A stretch of 55,683 nt of DNA from a virus: positions 1-55,683 of IMG/VR virus record IMGVR_UViG_3300027970_000033. One strand, written 5' to 3'. Each line of letters opens with the position of its first letter. Position 1 is the stretch's first letter. Positions 1 to 7,990 of this stretch are shown one piece after another. The translations under genes and the position numbers were made by a program. Below the pieces are notes generated by a model. It had not been told where the DNA came from, ran no database searches, and was given only the letters and a program-made list of their open reading frames with translations.

Positions 1-23
1 TCTGCCGTCTAACGCGACAGACG

Positions 24-845
24 CTACACAGCTAGCTCTAATTTAAGGTCAAGCAGCATGGGGTCATACTTGATGAGGTTAAAATTTTCTATTGAGGCGC
101 TTATAAATGGCACAGATGTATCAAAAGATAGTATTGGCTGCTCATATGGATCTGGTAAGTCCAACAAAGCCTTGGCGGCCTCCACGTGCCTGTCATAAAT
201 GTGCAGATTGTTTACAAAATGCGAGAATTTTCCTACGCTCAACCCACATTCTGCGGCCACCATCATTTGTAAAGCGACATATTGAATCTTATTGATGTGG
301 TGGGCCACTAAAAAATCATTCGATCTTTGCACTAGAGTGCAGTCCAAGTACCTGTCGCGCACAGCCCATAGTGTTTCATAAGCACAAGGGAATAGTCCAT
401 CGCTACTTCTAAAATCATCCCAGTCCCACAGCGTCATAATATGGCGACGCCCATAGGGATCGTTCTTAATACCCTGTATAAGGTTATTAATTTGATTGTG
501 CTTTTTAATTGTATGACCGTAGCGCTTACCAATAGTATTTGGCATCTGCTTAGACTCCCACAAGTCCCACCAATATATACCATACTTTTCTCTGAGTAAG
601 TTAAGGTCATTAGACTGATCTTGATAAATCCAAAAGATTTCTTTGATGGCACTCTTCCAAGGTATCTTGCGCAGTGATGTAATAGGAAATTCTTTGAGTG
701 TTAAATCATATGTTTCAAACACCTGCGTTATAAAGTAACTATGCGCAGGTGTTCCGTCAGCCCATACAGCTCGTGGATTTTTATCCACAGAACCATTCGT
801 GAGTATGTTTTTTATATTCTGTTTAAATATTTGGTCTACTTTCAT
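24..845 (-). CDS. thyA: Thymidylate synthase (ThyA-type) homologue
   Basis: Predicted to methylate dUMP to dTMP with methylene-tetrahydrofolate, supplying thymine for phage DNA. The 273 residues match the ThyA length (E. coli 264). Visible landmarks are the catalytic Cys at about 154 in LFPCAYETLW, the phosphate-binding QRS at 173-175, the substrate Asn at about 185 and HIYDRH near 218. The usual LGLPFN loop reads LVAHHIN, so a hydroxymethylase or other dUMP variant cannot be excluded. The retained Asn argues for dUMP rather than dCMP. ATG overlaps the upstream TGA by 1 base (TGATG), so it is the last visible gene of the uvsE operon. Confidence 0.88.
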   Translation of the reverse strand: MKVDQIFKQNIKNILTNGSVDKNPRAVWADGTPAHSYFITQVFETYDLTLKEFPITSLRKIPWKSAIKEIFWIYQDQSNDLNLLREKYGIYWWDLWESKQMPNTIGKRYGHTIKKHNQINNLIQGIKNDPYGRRHIMTLWDWDDFRSSDGLFPCAYETLWAVRDRYLDCTLVQRSNDFLVAHHINKIQYVALQMMVAAECGLSVGKFSHFVNNLHIYDRHVEAAKALLDLPDPYEQPILSFDTSVPFISASIENFNLIKYDPMLLDLKLELAV

Positions 846-1975
846 CAGACAGTAACTTCCTCTCGTTCTGCTTCTTCTTGCTCTTGTTCGCGAAGTTCAG
901 CGCAACTCTCACATAAAGTATAGCCACCCAAAGTATCATCTAAATATACAGAATCATCTTCGCTAATAGTAAGCCCACAATCATCACAATCTACGTATCT
1001 ATACTCACATTGATCGCAGAGAAATTTATCTGCTTCAATTATACTGCTAGATTGACAATAAAAGCATGGCACAGCTTCGCCAGTTAAAATCTGTACATTT
1101 TCAAGATTTGAACTTGTTGATAAGACTCTTGCTGCGTGAGTATCTAAATCATCATAATGAACAGAGTCATCATTTTTATATATACACTCTCTATCTGCAT
1201 CTTCTGCAAAATGTGAAAAATCTTTATCGGACCAGATCTCTTTTATGAAAAGAGCAAGTTGCTCATCTAAGTCTGCTGAGTGATATGGGTACTGTCTATT
1301 GAATACAAACGTATTATGATCTCTACTTACATGAACTAGACATCGCCACTTCTTAGGCCACCAGTGTCCACAACTTAAATCCTTTTTATTTTCTCCTGTT
1401 ATATATGCAACAAGCGTACAATCATCTGACATAAGAGCCACAGTACCTGCCGCATAGTCACCATTAATAGTCTGACATGAATCCCAGTTATAACCACTCT
1501 CTGACATTGTGATGTAATCAATAGGATGAACGGAGAGCACAAGATTTCCTTGGGTAGGCTTGAGCTTCATTAATTGTCTAGAATATTCATTCTCAATTTG
1601 AGTAGCTAGATAACTATTGTGCAGTAAGTCTTTCATGAATCTAGTTAGCTTCATACCTCTAAATTTATTAGCCGCAAACTCTTCACCAGAAACATGTGAC
1701 ATTTCACGAAAGAAACTTCCTAAATATTCAATGCCATAACCCTCAACTTTTTTTAGGAACTCAGCTAGGACTTGGCTCTTATAGGCAGAGTCTCTACTTC
1801 TATCAATATAGATTTTTTTTCTTACAGAAAAATCGCCTAGCTTTTTATATAAATGCTCTTTGTTCTCTTTATATAGATTAAAGATACTATAAGGAACTCC
1901 GTGCTCTGCTACGTAAGAATTATGAGATAACATTTTTTTGAATTCATGTTGCAATTCTACGTTTAATTCTATCAT
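845..1975 (-). CDS. Unknown protein with C-terminal zinc ribbons; paralogue of the 2903-3994 product
   Basis: No function recognised. A central block (about 145-255) has LSVHPIDYITMSES, a WDSCQ motif, LVAYITG and RQYP. The same block with the same order (SIDPLDY, WRSCQ, MVAYVLT, RQYP) occurs in the product of 2903-3994, so the two are paralogues. The last 75 residues hold at least four CxxC pairs (CFYC, CDQC, CDDC, CESC), likely two zinc knuckles, then an acidic Glu-rich tail. The ATG overlaps the stop of the peptidase gene upstream (ATGA), and AGGGGGA precedes it. Probably an early host-interaction or nucleic-acid-binding protein, but that is inference. Confidence 0.8.
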   Translation of the reverse strand: MIELNVELQHEFKKMLSHNSYVAEHGVPYSIFNLYKENKEHLYKKLGDFSVRKKIYIDRSRDSAYKSQVLAEFLKKVEGYGIEYLGSFFREMSHVSGEEFAANKFRGMKLTRFMKDLLHNSYLATQIENEYSRQLMKLKPTQGNLVLSVHPIDYITMSESGYNWDSCQTINGDYAAGTVALMSDDCTLVAYITGENKKDLSCGHWWPKKWRCLVHVSRDHNTFVFNRQYPYHSADLDEQLALFIKEIWSDKDFSHFAEDADRECIYKNDDSVHYDDLDTHAARVLSTSSNLENVQILTGEAVPCFYCQSSSIIEADKFLCDQCEYRYVDCDDCGLTISEDDSVYLDDTLGGYTLCESCAELREQEQEEAEREEVTV

Positions 1976-2916
1976 ACAGAGAAAGTCCCCCTAGATAATT
2001 TATTGTAAAATGAAGGCTTTTTATTTAAGCGATAATCCTCACAGGCATCACATAATCCCATCTCATTTAAGTTGCTCCATTTGTAAACTTTGCTGCAGCC
2101 ATAGCATGGATACGAGTCCCATGAATCATTCTTTTTTGAAGAACTTGTAGCTATGTTCCATACGTACTCTGTATCAGAACTAGAGGCTTTTGAGTAACTA
2201 ATCTTCTCCTTATATTCAAAAGCACGTGGCTCAATTCTATATGCGTCCAATATCTTTGCCGCTTTGAGCAGAGTGTCATTTAATACTTTTAGATATATTG
2301 TTTCGCTCGATGTATGCTCTCGCTCATAGCCCGCAGATAGATTTACTGCTGCACACTTCCACTCAGGGGCTAGTTCACATATATCTGTGTATGTTCCCCA
2401 TTGAGTATCAAAACCAAAAGAGTTGATGTAAGTCTCAAATTCAAGATGATCTAAGTCATAGTATACAGATTGACCTGAACCTCTGCGGTCAAACTGAATC
2501 ATGAAGTCTAGCTTCGGATGTATATGAGAAGCCGCAGCTTTAGCCCCGTAGCCCCCAGTTTCCTCATTCCAAGTAAATAGTACATGAGGCTTATAACCGT
2601 GCATGATGAGATTGAGGATTATAAACACGCCACAACGATCATCGCCCCCAATACCCACAGGCGACCACAGCACATATTGGTCTGCGTCATAAAATATCTC
2701 ATCTGACTTTGGCTGACTTCTATGAACAGTATCTAGATGCGCCACAACACACACATTGATATCGCCTTCTGCGTACAAATAGTTGCCATCAAACTCCCAG
2801 ATTTCTTCTTCTTTATAATAGTCAATAAGAAACTCATACAAAAAGTCGTGTAGAGAAGGTTGGTCTAGCATTAGTATAGATTTTAGTAGCTCTAGTCTAG
2901 GCTTACTGATTGTCAT
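1972..2916 (-). CDS. M20/M28/M42-like zinc metallopeptidase with C-terminal zinc ribbon
   Basis: Looks like a co-catalytic di-zinc aminopeptidase or deacylase of the M20/M28/M42 clan. Metal ligands are visible in order: HLDTVH (H, D), GGDDRCGV (bridging D), WNEETGG (catalytic E and ligand E), QFDRRG (D) and a late REHTSSE His. After the catalytic domain there is a short zinc ribbon (CYGC about 35 residues before the end, then CDAC), which is unusual for this clan. A longer frame starts at 2985, but the ATG at 2916 follows a GGGAGGAG ribosome site at good spacing and is preferred. It lies between two paralogous zinc-tailed genes and is coupled to both by short overlaps. Substrate unknown. Confidence 0.82.
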   Translation of the reverse strand: MTISKPRLELLKSILMLDQPSLHDFLYEFLIDYYKEEEIWEFDGNYLYAEGDINVCVVAHLDTVHRSQPKSDEIFYDADQYVLWSPVGIGGDDRCGVFIILNLIMHGYKPHVLFTWNEETGGYGAKAAASHIHPKLDFMIQFDRRGSGQSVYYDLDHLEFETYINSFGFDTQWGTYTDICELAPEWKCAAVNLSAGYEREHTSSETIYLKVLNDTLLKAAKILDAYRIEPRAFEYKEKISYSKASSSDTEYVWNIATSSSKKNDSWDSYPCYGCSKVYKWSNLNEMGLCDACEDYRLNKKPSFYNKLSRGTFSV

Positions 2917-3994
2917 CCTGCTCCTCCTCCCACTCTTCTGATTCTCTGTATTCAAAGTGTACCTGTGAAAATAAGCACTCGGCACTATTTATCCACTCCC
3001 CGCAGCCGCATATACATCTCATTGAATTAACGCCTACTTTAATAACTAGAAACTCATGTTCAGTAAATTCAACGAAATCTGAAAAAGATTCTTCTGCACT
3101 ATTATATAGTACGCTAACTGTATCTACTGATTCTCTTGTAATATCGTTATACCAAAATTCACACGCATCTTTATCTCTCATTAAATCCTTGTTGATTATA
3201 TAACTCACGTCTACTCTTTCACGCTTAGCCTCAGGCCAGTTAAACATTTCTTTAAGTAAATAGTTAGTTGCTTTGCTATATGCTGTATTGGCAGCTGGAT
3301 ATTGTCGAGATTGAATTGCATACTGTGAGGCTGGAGATACATATATTAGCTGGCGCCAACACTTTCTACCAGATTCAGTTAGCACATATGCAACCATAGT
3401 TACAGAGTCCATGAGGTAAGCTAGTGTTGCAGTCTTATATTGACCATCAAGCGATTGACATGAGCGCCAGCCTGTAGTATTCTCAGACATCATAAAGTAG
3501 TCTAGCGGATCAATAGATAGTACAAGTGTGCGCTCTTTGCCGAATGATTCAAGTATTTTACTATATTCTATTTGAAACTCATTGCGAGCGCCATTGGCTT
3601 CGGGGATAAGCTGTAACAGTACTCTGCTTACCTTCATACCAGAGTTAAACTTTTTACCAAGAATAACACGCTCAGTCGCCAATGCGTTATTCATGATCTC
3701 ATCTTCTTTTATAGAGTTTAAAAACCAGCAAGCTAGAGTGAATTCTTTTCTGCGATAGAATCTTTTTGTAAGACTGTATATCATCTCCTGTATTTCTTTT
3801 GCAGAAAAAGATGCTGTGATTTTTTTCTCTACTCGAATTACTCCGCCCATCATATTATAAATAGCTTCTTTATTTTTTGCCCATGTAGAAATCTTGGCAG
3901 ATAATGAAATGTCAACATTGATATCAGCATGCTTAATTAGAGGATTAAGTACCTCCTGTAACTCAGTAACATAACTTTGTTCATATTGTATCAT
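2903..3994 (-). CDS. Unknown protein, paralogue of the 845-1975 product
   Basis: Function not recognised. Residues about 150-260 carry LVLSIDPLDYFMMSEN, WRSCQSLDG, MVAYVLTES and SRQYPAAN, matching the block in the 845-1975 product. The C-terminus has CICGCGEW and a further Cys, a reduced version of the zinc-binding tail of its relative. The pair brackets the metallopeptidase, with which both are translationally linked. Start ATG at 3994 lies 4 bases after the stop of the upstream gene. Duplication followed by divergence is inferred from the shared block. Confidence 0.8.
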   Translation of the reverse strand: MIQYEQSYVTELQEVLNPLIKHADINVDISLSAKISTWAKNKEAIYNMMGGVIRVEKKITASFSAKEIQEMIYSLTKRFYRRKEFTLACWFLNSIKEDEIMNNALATERVILGKKFNSGMKVSRVLLQLIPEANGARNEFQIEYSKILESFGKERTLVLSIDPLDYFMMSENTTGWRSCQSLDGQYKTATLAYLMDSVTMVAYVLTESGRKCWRQLIYVSPASQYAIQSRQYPAANTAYSKATNYLLKEMFNWPEAKRERVDVSYIINKDLMRDKDACEFWYNDITRESVDTVSVLYNSAEESFSDFVEFTEHEFLVIKVGVNSMRCICGCGEWINSAECLFSQVHFEYRESEEWEEEQDDNQ

Positions 3995-3998
3995 CTCA

Positions 3999-5279
3999 TT
4001 ACCTCCCCATATATTCTAAGGCTTCTTTTAAAGAAACATTACATGATGTCAGTATTTCTTCTGTTTTATAGTAGTCGTTTGATGAAAGATATATAGCTAC
4101 TTTATCCCAATGCTTCTTACATATTTCTTTTGTCATTCTATTGCTTGTATAAATATTCATCATAGTATTTGCTACTTTATTTAAATTGTAAGAATCTTGT
4201 CGATTCTTATACTCAAAACATTGATCGATAGCATCTAGCATGCCCAAGACTTGCTCGTCTGTAATAGTTTGTATAGTGTTTTGTTTAACCTCAAGTGGCC
4301 CATACTTTGAAATTACTCTTATTAAGAGATCAAAATCTTCGTAGAATAGTGGTTCTAATACTGATTCTAAATCATCACGTTGTAGACCTACAAATAAATT
4401 TTGAATATCTATATTGTCCCAATCTTTATGAGTAAGAGTTACAAACTTTAATTGTCTTCTGAATGTGTAGGAACTTCCTATAACGTGTTCAAAGAATCCA
4501 GAAAGTGATGCTTTTACTGCTGGACGTGATATCCCCATATCTAACTTTGCTACATACTCTATCCACAAGAATTGTAGCATAACCAATACATCTGTAAAGT
4601 TATTTACATTTTTTGTTAGATAGTATAGGTGTGATACATGAGTGAGTTGCTCTAGTTGGTATTGTACTATTTCTGGGTTTATAAAGTCACGAAATCTTAA
4701 AAATTGTTTAGCTATGCGTCGATCCGTTAAAACAAAGTCAACTAGTACGTCAGCAAGATCAGTGTCATATAATATACATAGTCTTTTAATTAGATTGATT
4801 TCTGCACCCAAAGCCACAACAAGAACAATCAAAGATTTGCGATGGTAGGGACGGAGAGTGAGTAGTTGTGTATCTTCAATATTGCTGATTGTTTGTAACG
4901 CTATATCTCTATTTTCTATTAAATAGAATTCATTATTTTTAAGATAGTTGTCTATATCATGGCAAACAAATTCTAATAAGAATCTATTCGATCCACTTAT
5001 TCTTCTCAGTACATCTTCATAAGAATTGAATACAGCCTCAAGAGATGCGCTACTTTCTCTACATATTTGGCGGGCTAAATCTCCAGCACCCACAAGAATA
5101 GCGAGGGCTACTAATGCGCGCCCTGTACTTGGTGTTATATAATCAAAATCTCTACTTGTAAGGCATCCTAATTCTAGAGCTAGGATTTCCTTGTCTTCCA
5201 TAATCTTTTCAAAGTGTGTGTCAATGTATTCTTTTATGTGTCTTGAGTTTAAAATCTCTTTCAAGTTTACGCCTATCAT
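3999..5279 (-). CDS. Unknown 426-residue helical protein
   Basis: No family recognised. The product is rich in Leu, Ile, Asp and Glu with many predicted helices and no membrane segment or Cys cluster; it may be a helical-repeat scaffold. An upstream in-frame ATG at 5357 would run into uvsE. The ATG at 5279 follows AGGGGTGAT at good spacing and is chosen instead. It lies 4 bases downstream of the uvsE stop and 4 bases upstream of the next gene, so it is part of the same early operon. Confidence 0.78.
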   Translation of the reverse strand: MIGVNLKEILNSRHIKEYIDTHFEKIMEDKEILALELGCLTSRDFDYITPSTGRALVALAILVGAGDLARQICRESSASLEAVFNSYEDVLRRISGSNRFLLEFVCHDIDNYLKNNEFYLIENRDIALQTISNIEDTQLLTLRPYHRKSLIVLVVALGAEINLIKRLCILYDTDLADVLVDFVLTDRRIAKQFLRFRDFINPEIVQYQLEQLTHVSHLYYLTKNVNNFTDVLVMLQFLWIEYVAKLDMGISRPAVKASLSGFFEHVIGSSYTFRRQLKFVTLTHKDWDNIDIQNLFVGLQRDDLESVLEPLFYEDFDLLIRVISKYGPLEVKQNTIQTITDEQVLGMLDAIDQCFEYKNRQDSYNLNKVANTMMNIYTSNRMTKEICKKHWDKVAIYLSSNDYYKTEEILTSCNVSLKEALEYMGR

Positions 5280-5283
5280 AATA

Positions 5284-6174
5284 TCACCCCTGTAGTATTT
5301 TTTGTACTGCACGATCTTTGAGCTTGGCTTCGACCATGATGATTGTACGCTTGTCACCTATGCCATGTAGCACAGAGTCTAAATCACGTTGTAAGATGTA
5401 GTCTGCGTGGGCATGGGCGCCATCTGGACTGCGCTCGGAAGATAAGTGTAGCTTGGGCATGCGGCTGCCCCATGTGCTGAGAGCAAACTGTATAGAGTCA
5501 CGCAGGCTGATGCCTTGTATAGATTTTTTGTTGTAGTGAGCATTGTCGCATACAACAGGGATGCGGATGCGGTCATTGATATATACACAAGAGTCGATGC
5601 TGTGAGCGCTTTGGTCATTCTCAACCGCAAGGTACATTTGTGCAAGAGGAGAAAGAAGATTGTAGTTGTCGCAGAAAGCATCGCAAGCAGCTTTTTGTGT
5701 AGGGTATGTGGAGCGAGCGCCTACATGAATAAGTAGAGTAGGGTGATTGTCTAGTTGCATAGCGTGCAGGATCTGTGCGAAGATATTGAGGTTTTTGATT
5801 GCATTGTCTACTACGTATGGTGTCGCACTGTTAAGCACGAAGAACTGAGAAGGGTGAAAGCTGAGAAACATATTGTATGTGTTTGCTACCTCGCCGCACT
5901 CGCGCAGGAGGGGGTAGAATTCGGCTATGTCGTAATAGCCTAGGTCAGCCATGGGCAATAAGCTGTCTGGCAAGCGATACGCACCAATGTTGTTGAGCGC
6001 ATTGCGGCGCAGCAGTTGGGGCAGAGCTTTGAGGTTAGCACGAGCTTTGGCACGCAGATAGTCTCCACGTTGCTCTAGGGGCAGCTTGTTGATGTAGGTA
6101 AGGGTCGAGCCGCCACCTGTTTTAATGTCAGGATGTAGGGCAGATATGCAAGCGTAGCCGTATACAATAGTCAC
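5284..6174 (-). CDS. uvsE: UV damage endonuclease UvsE/UVDE
   Basis: Cuts DNA 5' of UV photoproducts to begin excision repair, so it would help phage DNA survive light or other damage. The TIM-barrel family signatures are present in order: GYACIS at the start, FHPSQFFVLNS, LIHVGARS, VENDQSAHS, PVVCDNAHYN and LHLSSERSPDG followed by HADYI. Length (about 296) fits the family. The frame opens with two GTG codons at 6186, but AAGGTGGTGA resembles the full anti-Shine-Dalgarno complement and points to the GTG at 6174, which also matches the short N-terminus of the family. First gene after the promoter at 6198-6226. Confidence 0.9.
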   Translation of the reverse strand: MTIVYGYACISALHPDIKTGGGSTLTYINKLPLEQRGDYLRAKARANLKALPQLLRRNALNNIGAYRLPDSLLPMADLGYYDIAEFYPLLRECGEVANTYNMFLSFHPSQFFVLNSATPYVVDNAIKNLNIFAQILHAMQLDNHPTLLIHVGARSTYPTQKAACDAFCDNYNLLSPLAQMYLAVENDQSAHSIDSCVYINDRIRIPVVCDNAHYNKKSIQGISLRDSIQFALSTWGSRMPKLHLSSERSPDGAHAHADYILQRDLDSVLHGIGDKRTIIMVEAKLKDRAVQKILQG

Positions 6175-6197
6175 TAGTTTCACCACCTTATATAATA

Positions 6198-6226
6198 ATT
6201 ATAATATATTCTAGCCCCTGTGTCAA
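6198..6226 (-). promoter_or_regulatory. Promoter of the uvsE-thyA operon
   Basis: Leftward TTGACA (6221-6226), 17-bp spacer, TATAAT (6198-6203), continuing into TATTATATAA, which makes a palindrome over the -10 and start. The TTGACA contains the TGA stop of the 6223-6414 gene. Confidence 0.92.
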
Positions 6227-6414
6227 GCATCGAAAGTATCTGTGCTCACACTTAATTCTATGATATTGTCTAGATCTCTTGCGCCTCGACGGATATATTC
6301 TTTACCACCATCCACATACATCTCACCACACTTGCACCATTTGAAGTCGTGTCTATGTCTAGACTCTACGATGTCTTTGCAGAGTTTACATTGTGCTTTG
6401 TTACAAATTATCAT
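6223..6414 (-). CDS. DUF7695-like small zinc-ribbon protein
   Basis: A 63-residue protein with CKLC near the start, then HRHDFKWCKCG and VDGG, a pattern I recognise from small phage and Bacillota proteins of the DUF7695 type; function unknown. The two Cys pairs probably hold zinc. Two ATGs compete: the one at 6423 touches its AGGAG, while the one at 6414 lies 9 bases from it and gives the usual MIICN-type start. Transcribed alone from the promoter at 6474-6502. Confidence 0.8.
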   Translation of the reverse strand: MIICNKAQCKLCKDIVESRHRHDFKWCKCGEMYVDGGKEYIRRGARDLDNIIELSVSTDTFDA

Positions 6415-6445
6415 TGGTATCATCTCCTATTCTTGTAAATACAAA

Positions 6446-6508
6446 AACCCCTTGAAATTTAACTTATATAATAATTATATCATATTATATCAGTTTTATC
6501 AAGGGGTT
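6446..6508 (-). terminator. Hairpin with a promoter in its loop
   Basis: Ten-base arms at 6446-6455 and 6499-6508 (AACCCCTTGA and its complement) with a run of T on the leftward strand after the stem. It could end transcripts of the 6524-6918 genes. The roughly 43-base loop carries the -10 of the next promoter, which makes it unusual. Confidence 0.45.
6474..6502 (-). promoter_or_regulatory. Promoter of the DUF7695-like gene
   Basis: TTGATA (6497-6502), 17-bp spacer ending in TGA, TATAAT (6474-6479), then the TATTATATAA palindrome half. One mismatch in the -35. Confidence 0.85.
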
Positions 6509-6523
6509 GTATGTGATTAGCTT

Positions 6524-6658
6524 CTAATCTTCTTTCTCTATCTTCTGAATATTAAGTTCAATTCCATCATGTAATCCATCTCTATATCTAAACTCTCCAT
6601 AAATATACATTGTTATGGCACAGAATATTAGATTACCTATGAAAAGCCATGTTACCAT
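6524..6658 (-). CDS. 44-residue single-span membrane protein
   Basis: Starts MVTWLFIGNLIFCAITMYIY, one predicted transmembrane helix, followed by a charged tail ending KIEKED. The ATG overlaps the stop of the upstream gene by 7 bases, and a GGAGAAAGAG stretch precedes it at a somewhat long distance. Function unknown; such tiny membrane proteins are common in phage early regions. Confidence 0.6.
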   Translation of the reverse strand: MVTWLFIGNLIFCAITMYIYGEFRYRDGLHDGIELNIQKIEKED

Positions 6659-6918
6659 TTAATCGCTCTTTCTCCAGAAGCGCCATACCTGACGCCTATA
6701 TGGGTGATTGGTTTTTCATATCTGCGTTGCATCGCATCTAGCAATTGATCGCCCGCATCAGACCTCATAAAGTTTTCTAGATAGGCAGAGAACTCTTGTA
6801 CTGCGTATGTCATGTAAGCATCTCGTATTTGCTTCCTACTCTTTCGAGGCTTATATCTATCATACTCTGACACTTCCTGAGAAAATCTATAAGCAACCTC
6901 ACGTAGATACGAATTCAT
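6652..6918 (-). CDS. Unknown 88-residue basic protein
   Basis: No family recognised. Arg/Lys/Tyr-rich with a central KPRKSRKQ stretch and a GVRYGASGER end; soluble. The frame opens at GTG 6927, but AAGGGTGA best fits the ATG at 6918 (MNSYLREV). First gene after the promoter at 6949-6977, followed by the small membrane gene. Confidence 0.65.
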   Translation of the reverse strand: MNSYLREVAYRFSQEVSEYDRYKPRKSRKQIRDAYMTYAVQEFSAYLENFMRSDAGDQLLDAMQRRYEKPITHIGVRYGASGERAIKW

Positions 6919-6948
6919 GCTCATCACCCTTTTTTAGATTATATAATA

Positions 6949-6977
6949 ATTATATCATGGTTGAGGTGATTTGTCAA
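6949..6977 (-). promoter_or_regulatory. Promoter of the 6652-6918 unit
   Basis: TTGACA (6972-6977), 17 bp, extended TGA-TATAAT (6949-6954) and the TATTATATAA palindrome half. The TGA inside TTGACA is the stop codon of the GT4 gene. Confidence 0.93.
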
Positions 6978-7990
6978 TTATTTTTGGTTACTAGGTTGGC
7001 TATGAACTTGTCTGTCGCTGCGGCCCACGAATAATTATCTTTTACCCATTGAGCGCAGATCTCTACATTTGTATCTTTCAAACGAGCTGCTTTATATACA
7101 GCGCTTTCCAGATTATCGCTCAATGCTGCAACCTCGGGACTCAGTATCCCTCTATTGATTTCTGTGTCGAATGCAGCTACTGGAGTGCCGCAAGAAATAG
7201 ATTCAATCATCACAAGTCCAAATGTATCTGTGATGCTAGGAAAAACAAAGCATGAAGCGTTTGCATAGAGTGGGGGTAGCTCCATCTGTGTTCGCGCACC
7301 CAGCCAGTCTACACGTGGATACTCTTTCTTTAACCATGGCAATTGAGGCCCGTCGCCCACAACTTTTTTACCATAAGGAACATCCAAGTCTAGAAATGCT
7401 TGCAGATTTTTTTCTGCACTAACTCTGCCCACATATAATATATATGGAACGCCTGTCGGTTTGATGTGTGAAGTATTAAATATATCTGTATTTACACCGC
7501 GAGACCACACAACTGTATTGTGTATATCATAACTAGCCAGCTCATCTTTCATAGCTGGAGTAGTGACAAATACATTAGAAGATGCCCCATGAAACCAACG
7601 TAGATAAGCATAAGTTAGTTCTTCTGGCAAACCTATTAGATTCTTGATATATTCTGGAAACTTTGTATGGTAGGCAGTAGTGAATGGAAAGTCGTTCTTT
7701 TTACACCAACTGCGAGCGATCATTCCTAGAGTACCTTCTGTTGCAATATGAAGTATATCTGGTTTAATATATTGCATCAATTTGGAAAAGAGTAGTGCTG
7801 ATTGAACTGGCTCGGCAATTTGTATCTCTGGATAAAACCAGAGTGGGAAGGTAGTAAAGTACTCAGAGTTTATAACATGAACTTCATACCCTCTATTCTC
7901 TAGCTCTCTCTTTGTGTTGAGTAGGGTTACTACGACACCATTTATTTGGGGCGTCCACGCATCAGTAACAATTACTATTTTCCTGCCCAT
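6974..7990 (-). CDS. GT4 glycosyltransferase (alpha-mannosyl/glucosyltransferase-like)
   Basis: GT-B fold enzyme expected to move a sugar from a nucleotide donor to a lipid or glycan acceptor. N-terminal glycine-rich motif IVTDAWTPQINGVV, central GRVSAEKN at about 195, donor-binding FPSITDTFGLVMIES with the EX7E pattern (E...ISCGTPVAA) near 255-275. At 338 residues it is full length. It overlaps the LpxH-like gene by 16 bases. The order of LpxH-like hydrolase then GT4 transferase is one I associate with proteobacterial chromosomes, so the pair may have been acquired together and may alter the host envelope. Acceptor unknown. Confidence 0.88.
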   Translation of the reverse strand: MGRKIVIVTDAWTPQINGVVVTLLNTKRELENRGYEVHVINSEYFTTFPLWFYPEIQIAEPVQSALLFSKLMQYIKPDILHIATEGTLGMIARSWCKKNDFPFTTAYHTKFPEYIKNLIGLPEELTYAYLRWFHGASSNVFVTTPAMKDELASYDIHNTVVWSRGVNTDIFNTSHIKPTGVPYILYVGRVSAEKNLQAFLDLDVPYGKKVVGDGPQLPWLKKEYPRVDWLGARTQMELPPLYANASCFVFPSITDTFGLVMIESISCGTPVAAFDTEINRGILSPEVAALSDNLESAVYKAARLKDTNVEICAQWVKDNYSWAAATDKFIANLVTKNN

